Of a stretch of 29,986 nt of DNA, positions 15,043-23,130 are shown piece by piece. Both the position numbers and the translations under genes were made by a program. The notes under the pieces were generated by a model. That model made no database searches. It was not told the DNA's origin and was given only the letters and a program-made list of their open reading frames with translations. The DNA is from an uncultured Lachnospiraceae bacterium. Its GTDB lineage: Bacteria; Bacillota_A; Clostridia; Lachnospirales; Lachnospiraceae. Each line of letters begins with the position of its first letter. The first letter of the stretch is position 1. The stretch covers positions 1-29,986 of the forward strand of contig CAJLNC010000028.1 of NCBI GenBank assembly GCA_905207905.1, read 5' to 3'.

Positions 15043-15708
15043 GTGTACGATAAAATTGAAACAGATAAGACGATAGCCGTCCGTGTGACGGAACAACTGA
15101 GAGAAGACATCATCAGTAAGCGCATTGAAGCAGGCAGCCGAATCACGATTAAGGAGATTTCTGAACATTATGGCACCAGTAGTATGCCTGTGAGGGAGGC
15201 ATTTCGAACCTTAGAGGGCGAAAAACTTCTGGAGATTAATGCCTATAAAGGTGCTACGGTTTTACAGATTGATGAGAATTTTGTACGGGATGTATATGGT
15301 TTGTTGCGTGCTTTGGAAGCTCTGATTTATGAGACGGCTATGCCCCATATGGATAAGGAGCTAGTTGATGAACTGACAAAAATCAATGGACAGATTAGCA
15401 GACTTTCTTCTTCCAGAGAGGATAAGTTACGTTATATTGATTTGAATACTAAGTTTCATGATACAATTATGACGAAGGGGACGAACAGCAAAGCTCTTGA
15501 GTTGTATAAGTATCACCATATGCTGATACGCACATTGCGGAAAAGTTATATACCTAGGGAGGAACGAATTGCTGCAGTGGCCGGGGAACATCAGAGGCTG
15601 ATTGATGCGATACAAAGTGGTAATGTATACGAGATGCGAAATGCAGTGGATTGCCATGTGAATGCGGCAATGGAAAACTTTCTGGATCAATATTTGGAGC
15701 AGAAATAA
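15043..15708 (+). CDS. GntR-family regulator, FadR subfamily (FCD domain)
   Basis: DNA-binding regulator with a winged helix at about 10-75 (TIKEISEHYGTSSMPVREAF) and an all-helical FCD ligand domain at about 80-212. H139, H183 and H205 fit the metal-binding histidines of FCD domains, which usually sense organic or sugar acids. I place the start at GTG 15043, giving 221 residues, because GAGGG at 15032-15036 is well spaced for it; GTG at 15031 lacks a clear site. The gene faces the epimerase/SDR operon and precedes the TRAP genes, the usual place for a local substrate-sensing repressor. Likely targets are the repeats at 14953-14994 and 15741-15761. Confidence 0.9.
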   Translation: MYDKIETDKTIAVRVTEQLREDIISKRIEAGSRITIKEISEHYGTSSMPVREAFRTLEGEKLLEINAYKGATVLQIDENFVRDVYGLLRALEALIYETAMPHMDKELVDELTKINGQISRLSSSREDKLRYIDLNTKFHDTIMTKGTNSKALELYKYHHMLIRTLRKSYIPREERIAAVAGEHQRLIDAIQSGNVYEMRNAVDCHVNAAMENFLDQYLEQK

Positions 15709-15740
15709 GAGAATAGAGGGGGAGAGGAGGTTTTTATAGA

Positions 15741-15761
15741 ATATCAAATATCAAATATCAA
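15741..15761 (+). promoter_or_regulatory. Triple ATATCAA repeat before dctQ
   Basis: Three exact head-to-tail copies of ATATCAA (15741-15747, 15748-15754, 15755-15761). They share the string TCAAATATCAAATAT with the operator upstream of gntR. Probably a second binding site of the GntR regulator, allowing separate control of the transporter operon. No good promoter hexamers were seen beside it. Confidence 0.6.
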
Positions 15762-15800
15762 AAATGGAAAAATTTGGAAAATAAGAACAGGAGGATGATG

Positions 15801-16298
15801 ATGAAAAAGGTATCAATGGTATTCGATGGACTGGAACGTTTACTGAAAAAAATTTGTGCACTGCTTCTTGTGGCGTTTACGGTTCTCACACTTGCTCAGA
15901 TTGTGATGCGGTATGTATTTTCCGCTCCGCTGTCCTGGAGCGAACAGGCAGCAAGGTATCTGTTTGTATGGATGCTGATGCTGTATATGCCTGTAGTGAT
16001 GCGGGATAGGGGGAATATGTCCTTTGATTTGCTGACTCAAAAACTGTCGGCAAGGATCAGAGATTATTTATGGCTGATTTGTGAAATTTTGATCGGCATT
16101 TTCGGCGCCTGTTATTGCTATTACAGTATTCAGCTCTGTGAAAAATTTTCACATAAAACTATGGTTGGTCTGGGAATACCAGCAGTCTGGGTATATTCTT
16201 CTCAAATTGTGGGAGCTGGCCTGCTCTGTCTTTTCACTCTTGAAATTGTGATTTATCATATCAAGGATGGAAAATTGGAAGGAGGAAAGACATGCTGA
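15801..16298 (+). CDS. dctQ: TRAP transporter small membrane subunit (DctQ)
   Basis: Small integral membrane protein of a tripartite ATP-independent periplasmic-type transporter, which takes up organic or sugar acids with a sodium or proton gradient. The ATG at 15801 is six bases after AGGAGG (15789-15794); in-frame ATGs at 15795 and 15798 are too close. It has 165 residues with four hydrophobic segments (about 14-36, 47-68, 86-108, 126-150) and the family motif RYVFSAPLSWSEQAARYLFVW near the first loop. The last seven bases overlap the dctM start, so the two are translationally coupled. Confidence 0.93.
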   Translation: MKKVSMVFDGLERLLKKICALLLVAFTVLTLAQIVMRYVFSAPLSWSEQAARYLFVWMLMLYMPVVMRDRGNMSFDLLTQKLSARIRDYLWLICEILIGIFGACYCYYSIQLCEKFSHKTMVGLGIPAVWVYSSQIVGAGLLCLFTLEIVIYHIKDGKLEGGKTC

Positions 16299-17563
16299 CA
16301 GTTGTACTGGTTTTGTTTTTTGTACTTTTATTTATCGGTATGCCCATTGCTTATGCGATGGCGGTATCCGGACTGATCGTTTTAGCGCTGGATCCGGCTT
16401 TGCCTGGATTGGTTATGGCACAGAAAATGTTTACTGCCATGGATTCTTTTTCGCTGATGGCTATTCCGTTTTTCATGCTAGCAGGAACATTGATGGAAAA
16501 GAGTGGAATTACTAGAAAATTAGTGATTTTTGCCCAAAGTCTGGTGGGGCATTTTACAGGCGGTCTTGGCCATGCCACGATCATCACAGGAGTGCTGATG
16601 GCCGGAGTTTCCGGATCTGCAAATGCGGATACCTCAGCGATTGCCAGCATTATGGTTCCCGCTCTAAAGGAGGAGGGGTATGACGATGGATATTCCTGCG
16701 CCATGGTATCCGGCTGCGGAGCACTTGGACCGGTAATTCCACCCAGCATTATGATGGTTATTTATGCAGGAGTTACGTCTATTTCTATTGCAGATTTGTT
16801 TTTGGCAGGTTTCATCCCAGGATTTATGATTGGATTGGGTTATATGATCATGAATTACTTGTATGCCAGGAAGATGCACATTCCAAGGACAAAATTTCAA
16901 GGATGGAAAGCAGTGGCCAGAGGAACGCTGGAAGCCCTTCCGGCGCTGATTATGCCTTTTATCATTGTGGGAGGCATTCTTTCAGGTATTGTCACAGCAA
17001 CGGAAGCCGGTGTACTGGCCTGTCTTTACAGTGTGATCTACGGTTTGTTCTGTCGCACGCTGAATTGGAGAGTCCTGAAGGGCTGTGTGTATGAGGCAGT
17101 GGGAGCCACGGTAAATCCCATGATTATAATTGCCTTTGCCGGTCTGTATGGATATCTAGTAACAAATTACAATATGTCAAAAGTAATTTTGAATTTGATG
17201 AGTGCCATTACCAGCAGCCAGATTGTGGTACTGATTTTTATTAGTATTATTCTGTTTGTAGCAGGGATGTTTGTGGATTCCAATGCTGCCATGCTGATGC
17301 TGATACCGGTATTTACGCCTTTGATTGCTCAGTATGGATTTGATCCGCTGCATTTTGCAATGATTTGTATTTTGACTCTGGATATGGGAGGAATGTCACC
17401 TCCGGTAGGATTGTTGATGTATATTGCGGCGGGTATTACGAATACGCCACTGAGTAAGGTAGTGAAAAATATCTGGAGATTTATCGCAGTGAACTACACC
17501 GTGGTGATTTTGGCGATTATCTTCCCGGTAATTGTAACACTGCTGCCACAGCTTCTGGGGTAG
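16292..17563 (+). CDS. dctM: TRAP transporter large permease subunit (DctM)
   Basis: The ion-coupled channel component of the TRAP system, paired with DctQ in the membrane. The 423 residues are nearly all hydrophobic, with about a dozen membrane segments, the usual DctM size. Family motifs are present: GMPIAYAMAVSG near 15-27, a glycine-rich GVSGSANADTSAIASIMVP segment near 104-122, PPSIMMVIYAG near 150, and GMSPPVGLLMYIAAG near 369-383. A GGAGG site lies inside the end of dctQ, and the start overlaps the dctQ stop. The binding-protein gene follows after 74 bases. Confidence 0.95.
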   Translation: MLTVVLVLFFVLLFIGMPIAYAMAVSGLIVLALDPALPGLVMAQKMFTAMDSFSLMAIPFFMLAGTLMEKSGITRKLVIFAQSLVGHFTGGLGHATIITGVLMAGVSGSANADTSAIASIMVPALKEEGYDDGYSCAMVSGCGALGPVIPPSIMMVIYAGVTSISIADLFLAGFIPGFMIGLGYMIMNYLYARKMHIPRTKFQGWKAVARGTLEALPALIMPFIIVGGILSGIVTATEAGVLACLYSVIYGLFCRTLNWRVLKGCVYEAVGATVNPMIIIAFAGLYGYLVTNYNMSKVILNLMSAITSSQIVVLIFISIILFVAGMFVDSNAAMLMLIPVFTPLIAQYGFDPLHFAMICILTLDMGGMSPPVGLLMYIAAGITNTPLSKVVKNIWRFIAVNYTVVILAIIFPVIVTLLPQLLG

Positions 17564-17637
17564 GCAGGTGAATAAAATATGTGCAATACTGGAAGTCCAT
17601 GAAGGATTCCAGAAAATTATAAATTAAGGAGGGTTTT

Positions 17638-18645
17638 ATGATGAAACATGTAAAAAAATTATTGGCACTGTCTCTTTCCGCAGCACTGGCAGCAGGAATG
17701 GCAGTTACGGTTTGGGCAGAAGAGTATACGGAAGTAACTATGCAACTGTCCCATCATAACGCAGCCGATCAGCCGATTCATATTGCTTTGGAAAAATGGG
17801 CAAACATGGTAAACGAAAAAACCGGTGGTGCTGTGACCATCGATCTGTATCCGGCAGCATCTCTGTATAATTCCGGAGATGCTCAGGATGCGGTGATTAT
17901 GGGGACTCTGGATATGTGTCTAGGAGACACTTCTTTGTTGAGCGCAGATCAGCCAGAATATGCTCTGTTGTCTTTGCCGTTTTTGATTGAAAGCTATGAA
18001 GCGGCAGATGCCATCGTAAACGGAGAAGTAGGGGCTGCTATTGATCAGAAACTGGAAGCGGATAACGGAGTGGTTGCCCTTGGATGGACTTGGAATGGTT
18101 TCCGTAATATCTGTTCTACAAAACCCATTAGCTCAGTGGCAGATTGTAAAGGACTGAAATTACGTTCTCCGGGGGCCGACATATATCTGGATACCTTCAA
18201 TACCTTGGGCATGAGCCCTAACGTAATTTCTTGGTCTGAGGCGTATACGGCTATGCAGTCTGGCATTGTGGAGGGTGTAGAGTCCGGTCTGGAAGCATTT
18301 TATACTCAGGGCTTCTATACACTGGGCGAGAACATCTGTCTGTCCCGCCATATGCTTTCTATTATTGGTCCGGTGATCAATGCGGACAAGTGGAACAGTT
18401 TGAACGAGGCAACCCAGCAAGTTATGAAGGAAAGCTGGGCAGAGTGTGCGGCGGAGTTGAATCAGAAGGTAATTGACAGTGAAGACGGATATCGGCAGAA
18501 GCTGGAAGAGGAAGGCTGCAATATTACCGAGTTTGAAAACCGTCAGGAAATCGTGGATCTGTTCACTGAATATTGGATGAAGTCCGCAGAAGGAATGGGC
18601 GCTGGAGAGCTGCTGGATCAGATTTTTGAAATTGTAAATGAGTAA
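17638..18645 (+). CDS. dctP: TRAP transporter solute-binding protein (DctP)
   Basis: Extracytoplasmic receptor that captures the substrate and hands it to DctQM. AAGGAGGG precedes two adjacent ATGs (17638 and 17641); both are usable. The 335-residue protein starts with a signal peptide ending VWA before EE, cleaved after about residue 27. There is no lipobox cysteine, which is unusual for a Gram-positive binding protein that must stay near the membrane. R176 in KGLKLRSPGAD is the conserved arginine that salt-bridges the substrate carboxylate, so an acid substrate is expected. The motif IVEGVESGLEAFYTQGFYTLG is typical of DctP. Neighbours suggest a hexonate or uronate-like sugar acid. Confidence 0.94.
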   Translation: MMKHVKKLLALSLSAALAAGMAVTVWAEEYTEVTMQLSHHNAADQPIHIALEKWANMVNEKTGGAVTIDLYPAASLYNSGDAQDAVIMGTLDMCLGDTSLLSADQPEYALLSLPFLIESYEAADAIVNGEVGAAIDQKLEADNGVVALGWTWNGFRNICSTKPISSVADCKGLKLRSPGADIYLDTFNTLGMSPNVISWSEAYTAMQSGIVEGVESGLEAFYTQGFYTLGENICLSRHMLSIIGPVINADKWNSLNEATQQVMKESWAECAAELNQKVIDSEDGYRQKLEEEGCNITEFENRQEIVDLFTEYWMKSAEGMGAGELLDQIFEIVNE

Positions 18646-18654
18646 ACAAAAATG

Positions 18655-18688
18655 ATGGGCGTCCGGGATTTGAATCCTGGATGCCCAT
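18655..18688 (+). other. Strong hairpin after dctP
   Basis: Arms 18655-18669 and 18674-18688 pair along 15 positions (two G-U pairs) with a TTGA loop. No T-run follows, and the next ribosome binding site begins nine bases later. Probably a 3' stabilising or partially terminating structure that keeps the binding-protein message more abundant than the downstream enzyme genes. Confidence 0.7.
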
Positions 18689-18708
18689 GAAGAATGGAGG
18701 GAACGGAT

Positions 18709-19419
18709 ATGAAACTGACATGGCTGGGACAGGCAGGTTATCAGATATGCACGGCTGACGGAACACGAATTATGATTGATCCGTATCTTTCCAACCATTT
18801 GGAGCTGGTGAAGGGAGTTTCTTTTCACCGGGAGATACCGGTGGCTCCACAGGTGTTTGATCAGGTGCCGGATGTTTTGGTTTTGACTCATATCCATGAA
18901 GACCATACGGATCCAGAGACACTGGAGCGATTGCTTGGAAACGAGAAGAAGGTTACAGTGCTTGCGCCTTTGAATGTTTGGCGTATGGTGCGGGATACCT
19001 TCGGCGGAAATCACAATTATGTGATGTTCGACTGTGGAATTGAAATTACCGCGTCGGGAGTTTTATTGAGGGCTACGTATGCTGCCCACAGTGATGAGAG
19101 GCCTATTGGCGTGGTGATTCAAGCGGATGGACAGACTGTCTGGCATACAGGGGATACTTTGTATCACCGCAGGCTTTTAACGGAGATGGACGGCAAGGTA
19201 GATGCGTTGATCCTGCCGGTGAATGGCCAGGGAAATAATATGAATGCCGCAGATGCAGCAAGGTTGACAAGGCGGATAGAACCAAGAATCGTATTGCCCA
19301 TGCACTGGGACATGTTCCGGGAATATGGCTGCGATGTGATGGAGTTTGTGAAGGAAATGGAAGGAAATACAGAAACAGAAATTTTGATTCCTGAAGTTTA
19401 TCGGGAGTTTCTCATATAA
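18709..19419 (+). CDS. Metallo-beta-lactamase-fold hydrolase, UlaG-like
   Basis: Cytoplasmic metal-dependent hydrolase. The ATG at 18709 has GGAGGG seven bases upstream; an in-frame ATG at 18694 sits before that site. The 236 residues show MKLTWLGQAGYQI, the metal motif H61-x-H63-x-D65-H66, H127, D149 in HTGDT and H199 near the end, the UlaG/AttM-like arrangement. Members of this group open sugar lactones (UlaG acts on L-ascorbate 6-phosphate). Next to a sugar dehydrogenase-like SDR and two acid-sugar dehydratases, a lactonase role is the natural guess. The precise substrate cannot be read from the sequence. Confidence 0.85.
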   Translation: MKLTWLGQAGYQICTADGTRIMIDPYLSNHLELVKGVSFHREIPVAPQVFDQVPDVLVLTHIHEDHTDPETLERLLGNEKKVTVLAPLNVWRMVRDTFGGNHNYVMFDCGIEITASGVLLRATYAAHSDERPIGVVIQADGQTVWHTGDTLYHRRLLTEMDGKVDALILPVNGQGNNMNAADAARLTRRIEPRIVLPMHWDMFREYGCDVMEFVKEMEGNTETEILIPEVYREFLI

Positions 19420-19434
19420 GGAGTGCGGATTCTG

Positions 19435-20613
19435 ATGAAAATTACAAAGATTCATACCTATAATGTTTTTACTTTTCGAACGAACTTTGTTTTTGTGGAA
19501 GTGGAGACGGACAGCGGAATCACCGGCGTGGGTGAAGGAACTCTAGAATATAAGGAGCATGCGCTTTTGGGGGCGATTGAAGATATTAAGAGGGTTCTTA
19601 TTGGAAGAAATCCCATGGAAATAGAAAAAATTGTCACTGAGCTGTATCGGGATTCCTATTGGAGAGCCGGAGCGGTGTTACAAAGCGCAGTTTCTGCTGT
19701 AGAGATGGCTCTATGGGATATTAAGGGCCAGTATCTGAAGGTACCGGTATATGAATTGCTGGGAGGGCGGGTACGCGAACGTATTCGCATGTATGCGAAT
19801 GGATGGTTTGCAAATGCAAGAACACCGGACGAGTTTGCAGAGGCAGCTGTGTTGGCAAAAGAAAAGGGGATTACAGCTTTGAAATGGGATCCATTTGGAA
19901 AGGCGTATATGACCCTGGAAAAGAAAGAGCTTGTTCGTTCCATGGAAATAGTGGAAGCGGTTCGCAGTGCTGTGGGAAATGAGATGGATCTTTTGATTGA
20001 GGGGCATGGACGGTTTGACATTGCTACGGGAATCCGGATTGCAAATGCTCTGAAGCCCTTTGATCCTTTGTTTTTTGAGGAGCCCACGCCTCCGGACAGC
20101 CTGGATGCAATTGCAGAGGTGCGCAGAAAATCTCCAGTGCCTATTGCGGCGGGAGAGCGGGTGTATACGTTGCCGCAGTTTAAGGAATTTTTAGATAAGG
20201 GCTGTGCGGATTTTGCCCAGCCGGATGTGAGCCACTGCGGTGGAATCAGTGCCGTGAAAAAAATGGCGTCTATGGCAGAGGCCTGTTATGTGGCGATGGC
20301 GCCTCACAATCCCAGTGGTCCCGTGGCCAATGCGGCTACGCTACAGTTGGCAGGCTGTATCAGCAATTTCCGTATTCTGGAGATTATGCTGACGGATGTG
20401 AGCTGGCGCAGGGACCTTACGGATGAGGAGGTCATATTCCAAGATGGCTGTATTCAGATACCCAATAAGCCGGGGTTGGGGGTGAAGATAAAACAGGAGG
20501 GCTGTTTGGCGCATCCCTTTGAACCTGTGAATCTGCGGCATTATGATGGTACATTGACAGATATACGGCCTGCAGGAGAAACCTGTTGCTATTTTAAAGG
20601 TCTGGAAGATTGA
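19435..20613 (+). CDS. Enolase-superfamily acid-sugar dehydratase, first paralogue
   Basis: Mandelate racemase/muconate lactonizing enzyme family, 392 residues, start at ATG 19435 with AAGGAG upstream. Metal ligands are E189 (EGHGRFD), E215 (FFEEP) and E241 (AAGER), with H191, H291 (APHNPSGP) and E316 as catalytic candidates. All keep the spacing of E. coli galactonate dehydratase D183, H185, E209, E235, H285 and E310. The first ligand is E rather than D, and the region around K150 reads KWDPFG, different from the second paralogue, so a distinct sugar acid is likely. Predicted to dehydrate an aldonate to a 2-keto-3-deoxy acid. It starts 15 bases after the hydrolase gene. Confidence 0.88.
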   Translation: MKITKIHTYNVFTFRTNFVFVEVETDSGITGVGEGTLEYKEHALLGAIEDIKRVLIGRNPMEIEKIVTELYRDSYWRAGAVLQSAVSAVEMALWDIKGQYLKVPVYELLGGRVRERIRMYANGWFANARTPDEFAEAAVLAKEKGITALKWDPFGKAYMTLEKKELVRSMEIVEAVRSAVGNEMDLLIEGHGRFDIATGIRIANALKPFDPLFFEEPTPPDSLDAIAEVRRKSPVPIAAGERVYTLPQFKEFLDKGCADFAQPDVSHCGGISAVKKMASMAEACYVAMAPHNPSGPVANAATLQLAGCISNFRILEIMLTDVSWRRDLTDEEVIFQDGCIQIPNKPGLGVKIKQEGCLAHPFEPVNLRHYDGTLTDIRPAGETCCYFKGLED

Positions 20614-20633
20614 CGAAAGCGGAAGGTGAGTCC

Positions 20634-21788
20634 ATGAAAATTATAGATTTGAAGATGATACATATTAAACCGCGCTGGATGTTTTTAAAAATCATCACGG
20701 ACGAGGGGATTTGCGGTTGGGGAGAGCCGGTTCTGGAGGGACGTTCCAAAACAGTGGAGCAGGCGGTAAATGAATTTAGACCTTTGTTGATTGGAGAGAA
20801 TCCCCTGCGGATCGAACATTTGTGGCAGCGGATGTACAGGGGAACTTTTTATCGGGGAGGTGCAATTTTGATGAGCGCTATCTCCGGTATTGAAATGGCG
20901 CTGTGGGATATTAAGGGGAAGTATTATCATATGCCGATTTATGAAATGCTGGGAGGCCTTTGTAGAGATCGTGTGCGTATGTACGGACATTTAAAACCTA
21001 CGGGGCATCCGGGAGACTTTTCTGTTGCAGATATGCTCAAAATTACAGATTCTAGGCTGAAGGAAGGATTTACGGTGATGAAATATTCCATTATTCCGCC
21101 CATTCGGCCGATTGATACGATGGACATGGTGGATAAGGTAGTGGAACGATTTGCGGCAGTTAGAGAGAGAGTTGGAAAGAGCGTGGATGTTGCTATTGAT
21201 TTTCACGGTCGAGTGAGTCCCGCTATGTCGGTACGTCTTCTGAAAGAACTGGAACCTTACTATCCACTATTTGTGGAAGAACCGGTACTTCCGGAAAATG
21301 TAGATGCGCTGGTAAAGGTATCAGGCAGCACATCCATTCCTATTGCGGCGGGAGAGCGGCTGTTTAGCAAATGGGGGTATCGGGAGTTAATCGAAAAACA
21401 GGCGGTATCCGTGGTACAGCCGGATCTTTGCCATTGCGGAGGTATTTTTGAAGCAAGGAAGATTGCGTCTATGGCAGAGTTATATTATATGCAGATAGCT
21501 CCTCACAATCCATTGGGACCAATTTCTCTGGCAGCTTGTCTGCAGTTGGACGCCTGTATACCGAACTTCCTGGCGCAGGAGCATCCGGGTATGCCTGATG
21601 GCAGGGATCTGGGCGTGGGAATTTTAAAGAAGCCTTTTGAGGTGGAAAAAGATGGATGCATTTCCATACCAGATGGACCAGGACTTGGAGTAGAGGTGGA
21701 TGAAGAACGGCTAAAGGAATTAGAGTTTGAAGGAGACTGGGATACGCCGCGGCTGCTTTTTTCAGACGGAAGCGTGGCAGACTGGTAA
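20634..21788 (+). CDS. dgoD: Galactonate dehydratase-like enzyme, second paralogue
   Basis: 384 residues, start at ATG 20634 after GGAAGGTGAG. Closely resembles E. coli DgoD by eye: PRWMFLKIITDEG, FYRGGAILMSAISGI, DFHGRVS, FVEEPVLPE, AAGERLFS, QPDLCHCGG, PHNPLGPI and the ending DGSVADW. All six functional positions are conserved at an offset of +6: D189, H191, E215, E241, H291 and E316. DgoD converts D-galactonate to 2-keto-3-deoxy-D-galactonate. An epimer such as D-gluconate or D-fuconate cannot be excluded. No dgoK (kinase) or dgoA (aldolase) is in the window. Twenty bases separate it from the first paralogue. Confidence 0.88.
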   Translation: MKIIDLKMIHIKPRWMFLKIITDEGICGWGEPVLEGRSKTVEQAVNEFRPLLIGENPLRIEHLWQRMYRGTFYRGGAILMSAISGIEMALWDIKGKYYHMPIYEMLGGLCRDRVRMYGHLKPTGHPGDFSVADMLKITDSRLKEGFTVMKYSIIPPIRPIDTMDMVDKVVERFAAVRERVGKSVDVAIDFHGRVSPAMSVRLLKELEPYYPLFVEEPVLPENVDALVKVSGSTSIPIAAGERLFSKWGYRELIEKQAVSVVQPDLCHCGGIFEARKIASMAELYYMQIAPHNPLGPISLAACLQLDACIPNFLAQEHPGMPDGRDLGVGILKKPFEVEKDGCISIPDGPGLGVEVDEERLKELEFEGDWDTPRLLFSDGSVADW

Positions 21789-21803
21789 AAGGGGGTACAA
21801 GAG

Positions 21804-22574
21804 ATGTTTCGATTAAATAGTAAGGTTGCACTTGTGACCGGCGCAAGCAGAGGAATCGGTGCAGCAATTGCCCGCTGTATGGGCGAAGCAGGAGCAGATG
21901 TGGCGATTAACTATACTTCTGAGCATTCCAAAGCTGACGCAGAAAAGGTGGCGGAGTATGTGAGGGCCCAAGGTGGCAGAACGATGGTGATTCCAGCGGA
22001 TGTCAGCCAGGAGGAACAGGTGAAGGCTATGATTGATCAGGTAGAAAAAGAGCTGGGACGCTTGGATATCCTGTGCAATAACGCAGGGATTAACAGCAAT
22101 CATACAATTCATGACATGGAGCTGGCTGAGTGGCAGCGGATTCAAGATACGAATATAACGGGGGGATTTTTGTGCAGTAAATATGCGATTCCTGTGATGA
22201 AAAAGCATAATTATGGACGAATTATCATGACAGCGTCCATGGTTGGCCAGCAAGGAGCACTGTTTGGTCAGGTTCATTATGCGGCCACAAAAGGTGCGCA
22301 GGTGTCTTTTGCAAAGACCCTGGCCAGGACGGTAGCCCTGGACGGAATTACGGTGAACTGTCTGGCTCCTGGAGTACATATGACGGAGACTTTGAATAAG
22401 ATTCTGGTAGAGTCAGATCCTCATCGCATGGATACAACGATTGAACGGATTCCCATGGGTAAAATTGGAACTTGTGAGGATGTAGGTTATGCTGCTGTTT
22501 ATTTGGCCTCTGAGGAGGCAGGCTATCTTACCGGAGTGACCATCGATATAAACGGTGGAATGTATATGCGCTGA
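21804..22574 (+). CDS. SDR oxidoreductase, FabG-like
   Basis: Classical short-chain dehydrogenase, 256 residues, with GASRGIG at 13-19, NNAG at 92-95 and the full tetrad N117, S145, Y159, K163 (HYAATKG). Residues R and N after beta-2 (NYTSEHSKAD) leave NADP or NAD use open. In this operon it could oxidise a 2-keto-3-deoxy sugar acid, as such dehydrogenases do in non-phosphorylating pathways, or reduce an oxidised sugar acid before dehydration. It starts 15 bases after the second dehydratase. Its stop codon TGA overlaps the ATG of the next gene by one base. Confidence 0.87.
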   Translation: MFRLNSKVALVTGASRGIGAAIARCMGEAGADVAINYTSEHSKADAEKVAEYVRAQGGRTMVIPADVSQEEQVKAMIDQVEKELGRLDILCNNAGINSNHTIHDMELAEWQRIQDTNITGGFLCSKYAIPVMKKHNYGRIIMTASMVGQQGALFGQVHYAATKGAQVSFAKTLARTVALDGITVNCLAPGVHMTETLNKILVESDPHRMDTTIERIPMGKIGTCEDVGYAAVYLASEEAGYLTGVTIDINGGMYMR

Positions 22575-23089
22575 TGGGAAGAAGGAGAATTGAACTAAAA
22601 ACGGCGTACGATCAGGCTTTGCTCAAGGGACTGGCCAAGATGCAGCAGCGGCTGTTTCATAATCGAATGAGAAATGGCATGGCAATTTCCGGGGTGTTGC
22701 TGATTGGAGCTGCGTTTTCCCTTCCAATTCCAGAGAACGTTTCTGTTTTGATGGTATTGTGTGGTTGTGGATTTCTCTACGGAGTGGATTATCCAGCTAG
22801 GGAAGCGGCTGCCGGTATGAAAAAAGTGTTGCAGGGAAAGTATCCGGTCATCGAATATGATTTTCAGGAGGAAGGGATACAGATCAGAAACGGTAACCGG
22901 AAAGAATGGGTATCATATGTCAGACTGACCAAGATAGGAAAGGACAGGCGCGGTATTTATTTGTTTTTAGAGGACGAATCCGGCTACGCAGTGATTACGG
23001 AAGGAATGGAAACTAAAAATCGGGAAATTTTAGAGGAGATGATCCGAGAAAAAACCGGGAAAAATTGGCCAAGGTATCGTTTGATTTAA
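22574..23089 (+). CDS. Small membrane protein, YcxB-like
   Basis: 171 residues. Two hydrophobic segments at about 36-52 and 55-72 form a hairpin in the membrane, flanked by positively charged stretches. The C-terminal part (about 90-165: EYDFQEEGIQIRNGNRKEWVSYVRLTKI) resembles the YcxB-type domain, a small beta-rich module of unknown function. It begins inside the SDR stop codon (TGATG), so it is the last translated member of the TRAP/dehydratase operon. Its role there is unknown. A terminator follows 15 bases after the stop. Confidence 0.7.
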   Translation: MGRRRIELKTAYDQALLKGLAKMQQRLFHNRMRNGMAISGVLLIGAAFSLPIPENVSVLMVLCGCGFLYGVDYPAREAAAGMKKVLQGKYPVIEYDFQEEGIQIRNGNRKEWVSYVRLTKIGKDRRGIYLFLEDESGYAVITEGMETKNREILEEMIREKTGKNWPRYRLI

Positions 23090-23104
23090 AATGTCTGTGG
23101 AAAG

Positions 23105-23130
23105 TAGGTGTTTTTCTGACACCTATTTTA
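23105..23130 (+). terminator. Intrinsic terminator of the TRAP/dehydratase operon
   Basis: TAGGTGT (23105-23111) pairs with ACACCTA (23119-23125), and TTTTA follows. A second, weaker stem (23190-23197 with 23221-23229, then TTATT) lies downstream. Confidence 0.7.

Noticed and set aside
13225..23089. Mobile genomic island
   Set aside because: The content looks accessory, but no integrase, transposase, tRNA or flanking attachment repeats were seen.
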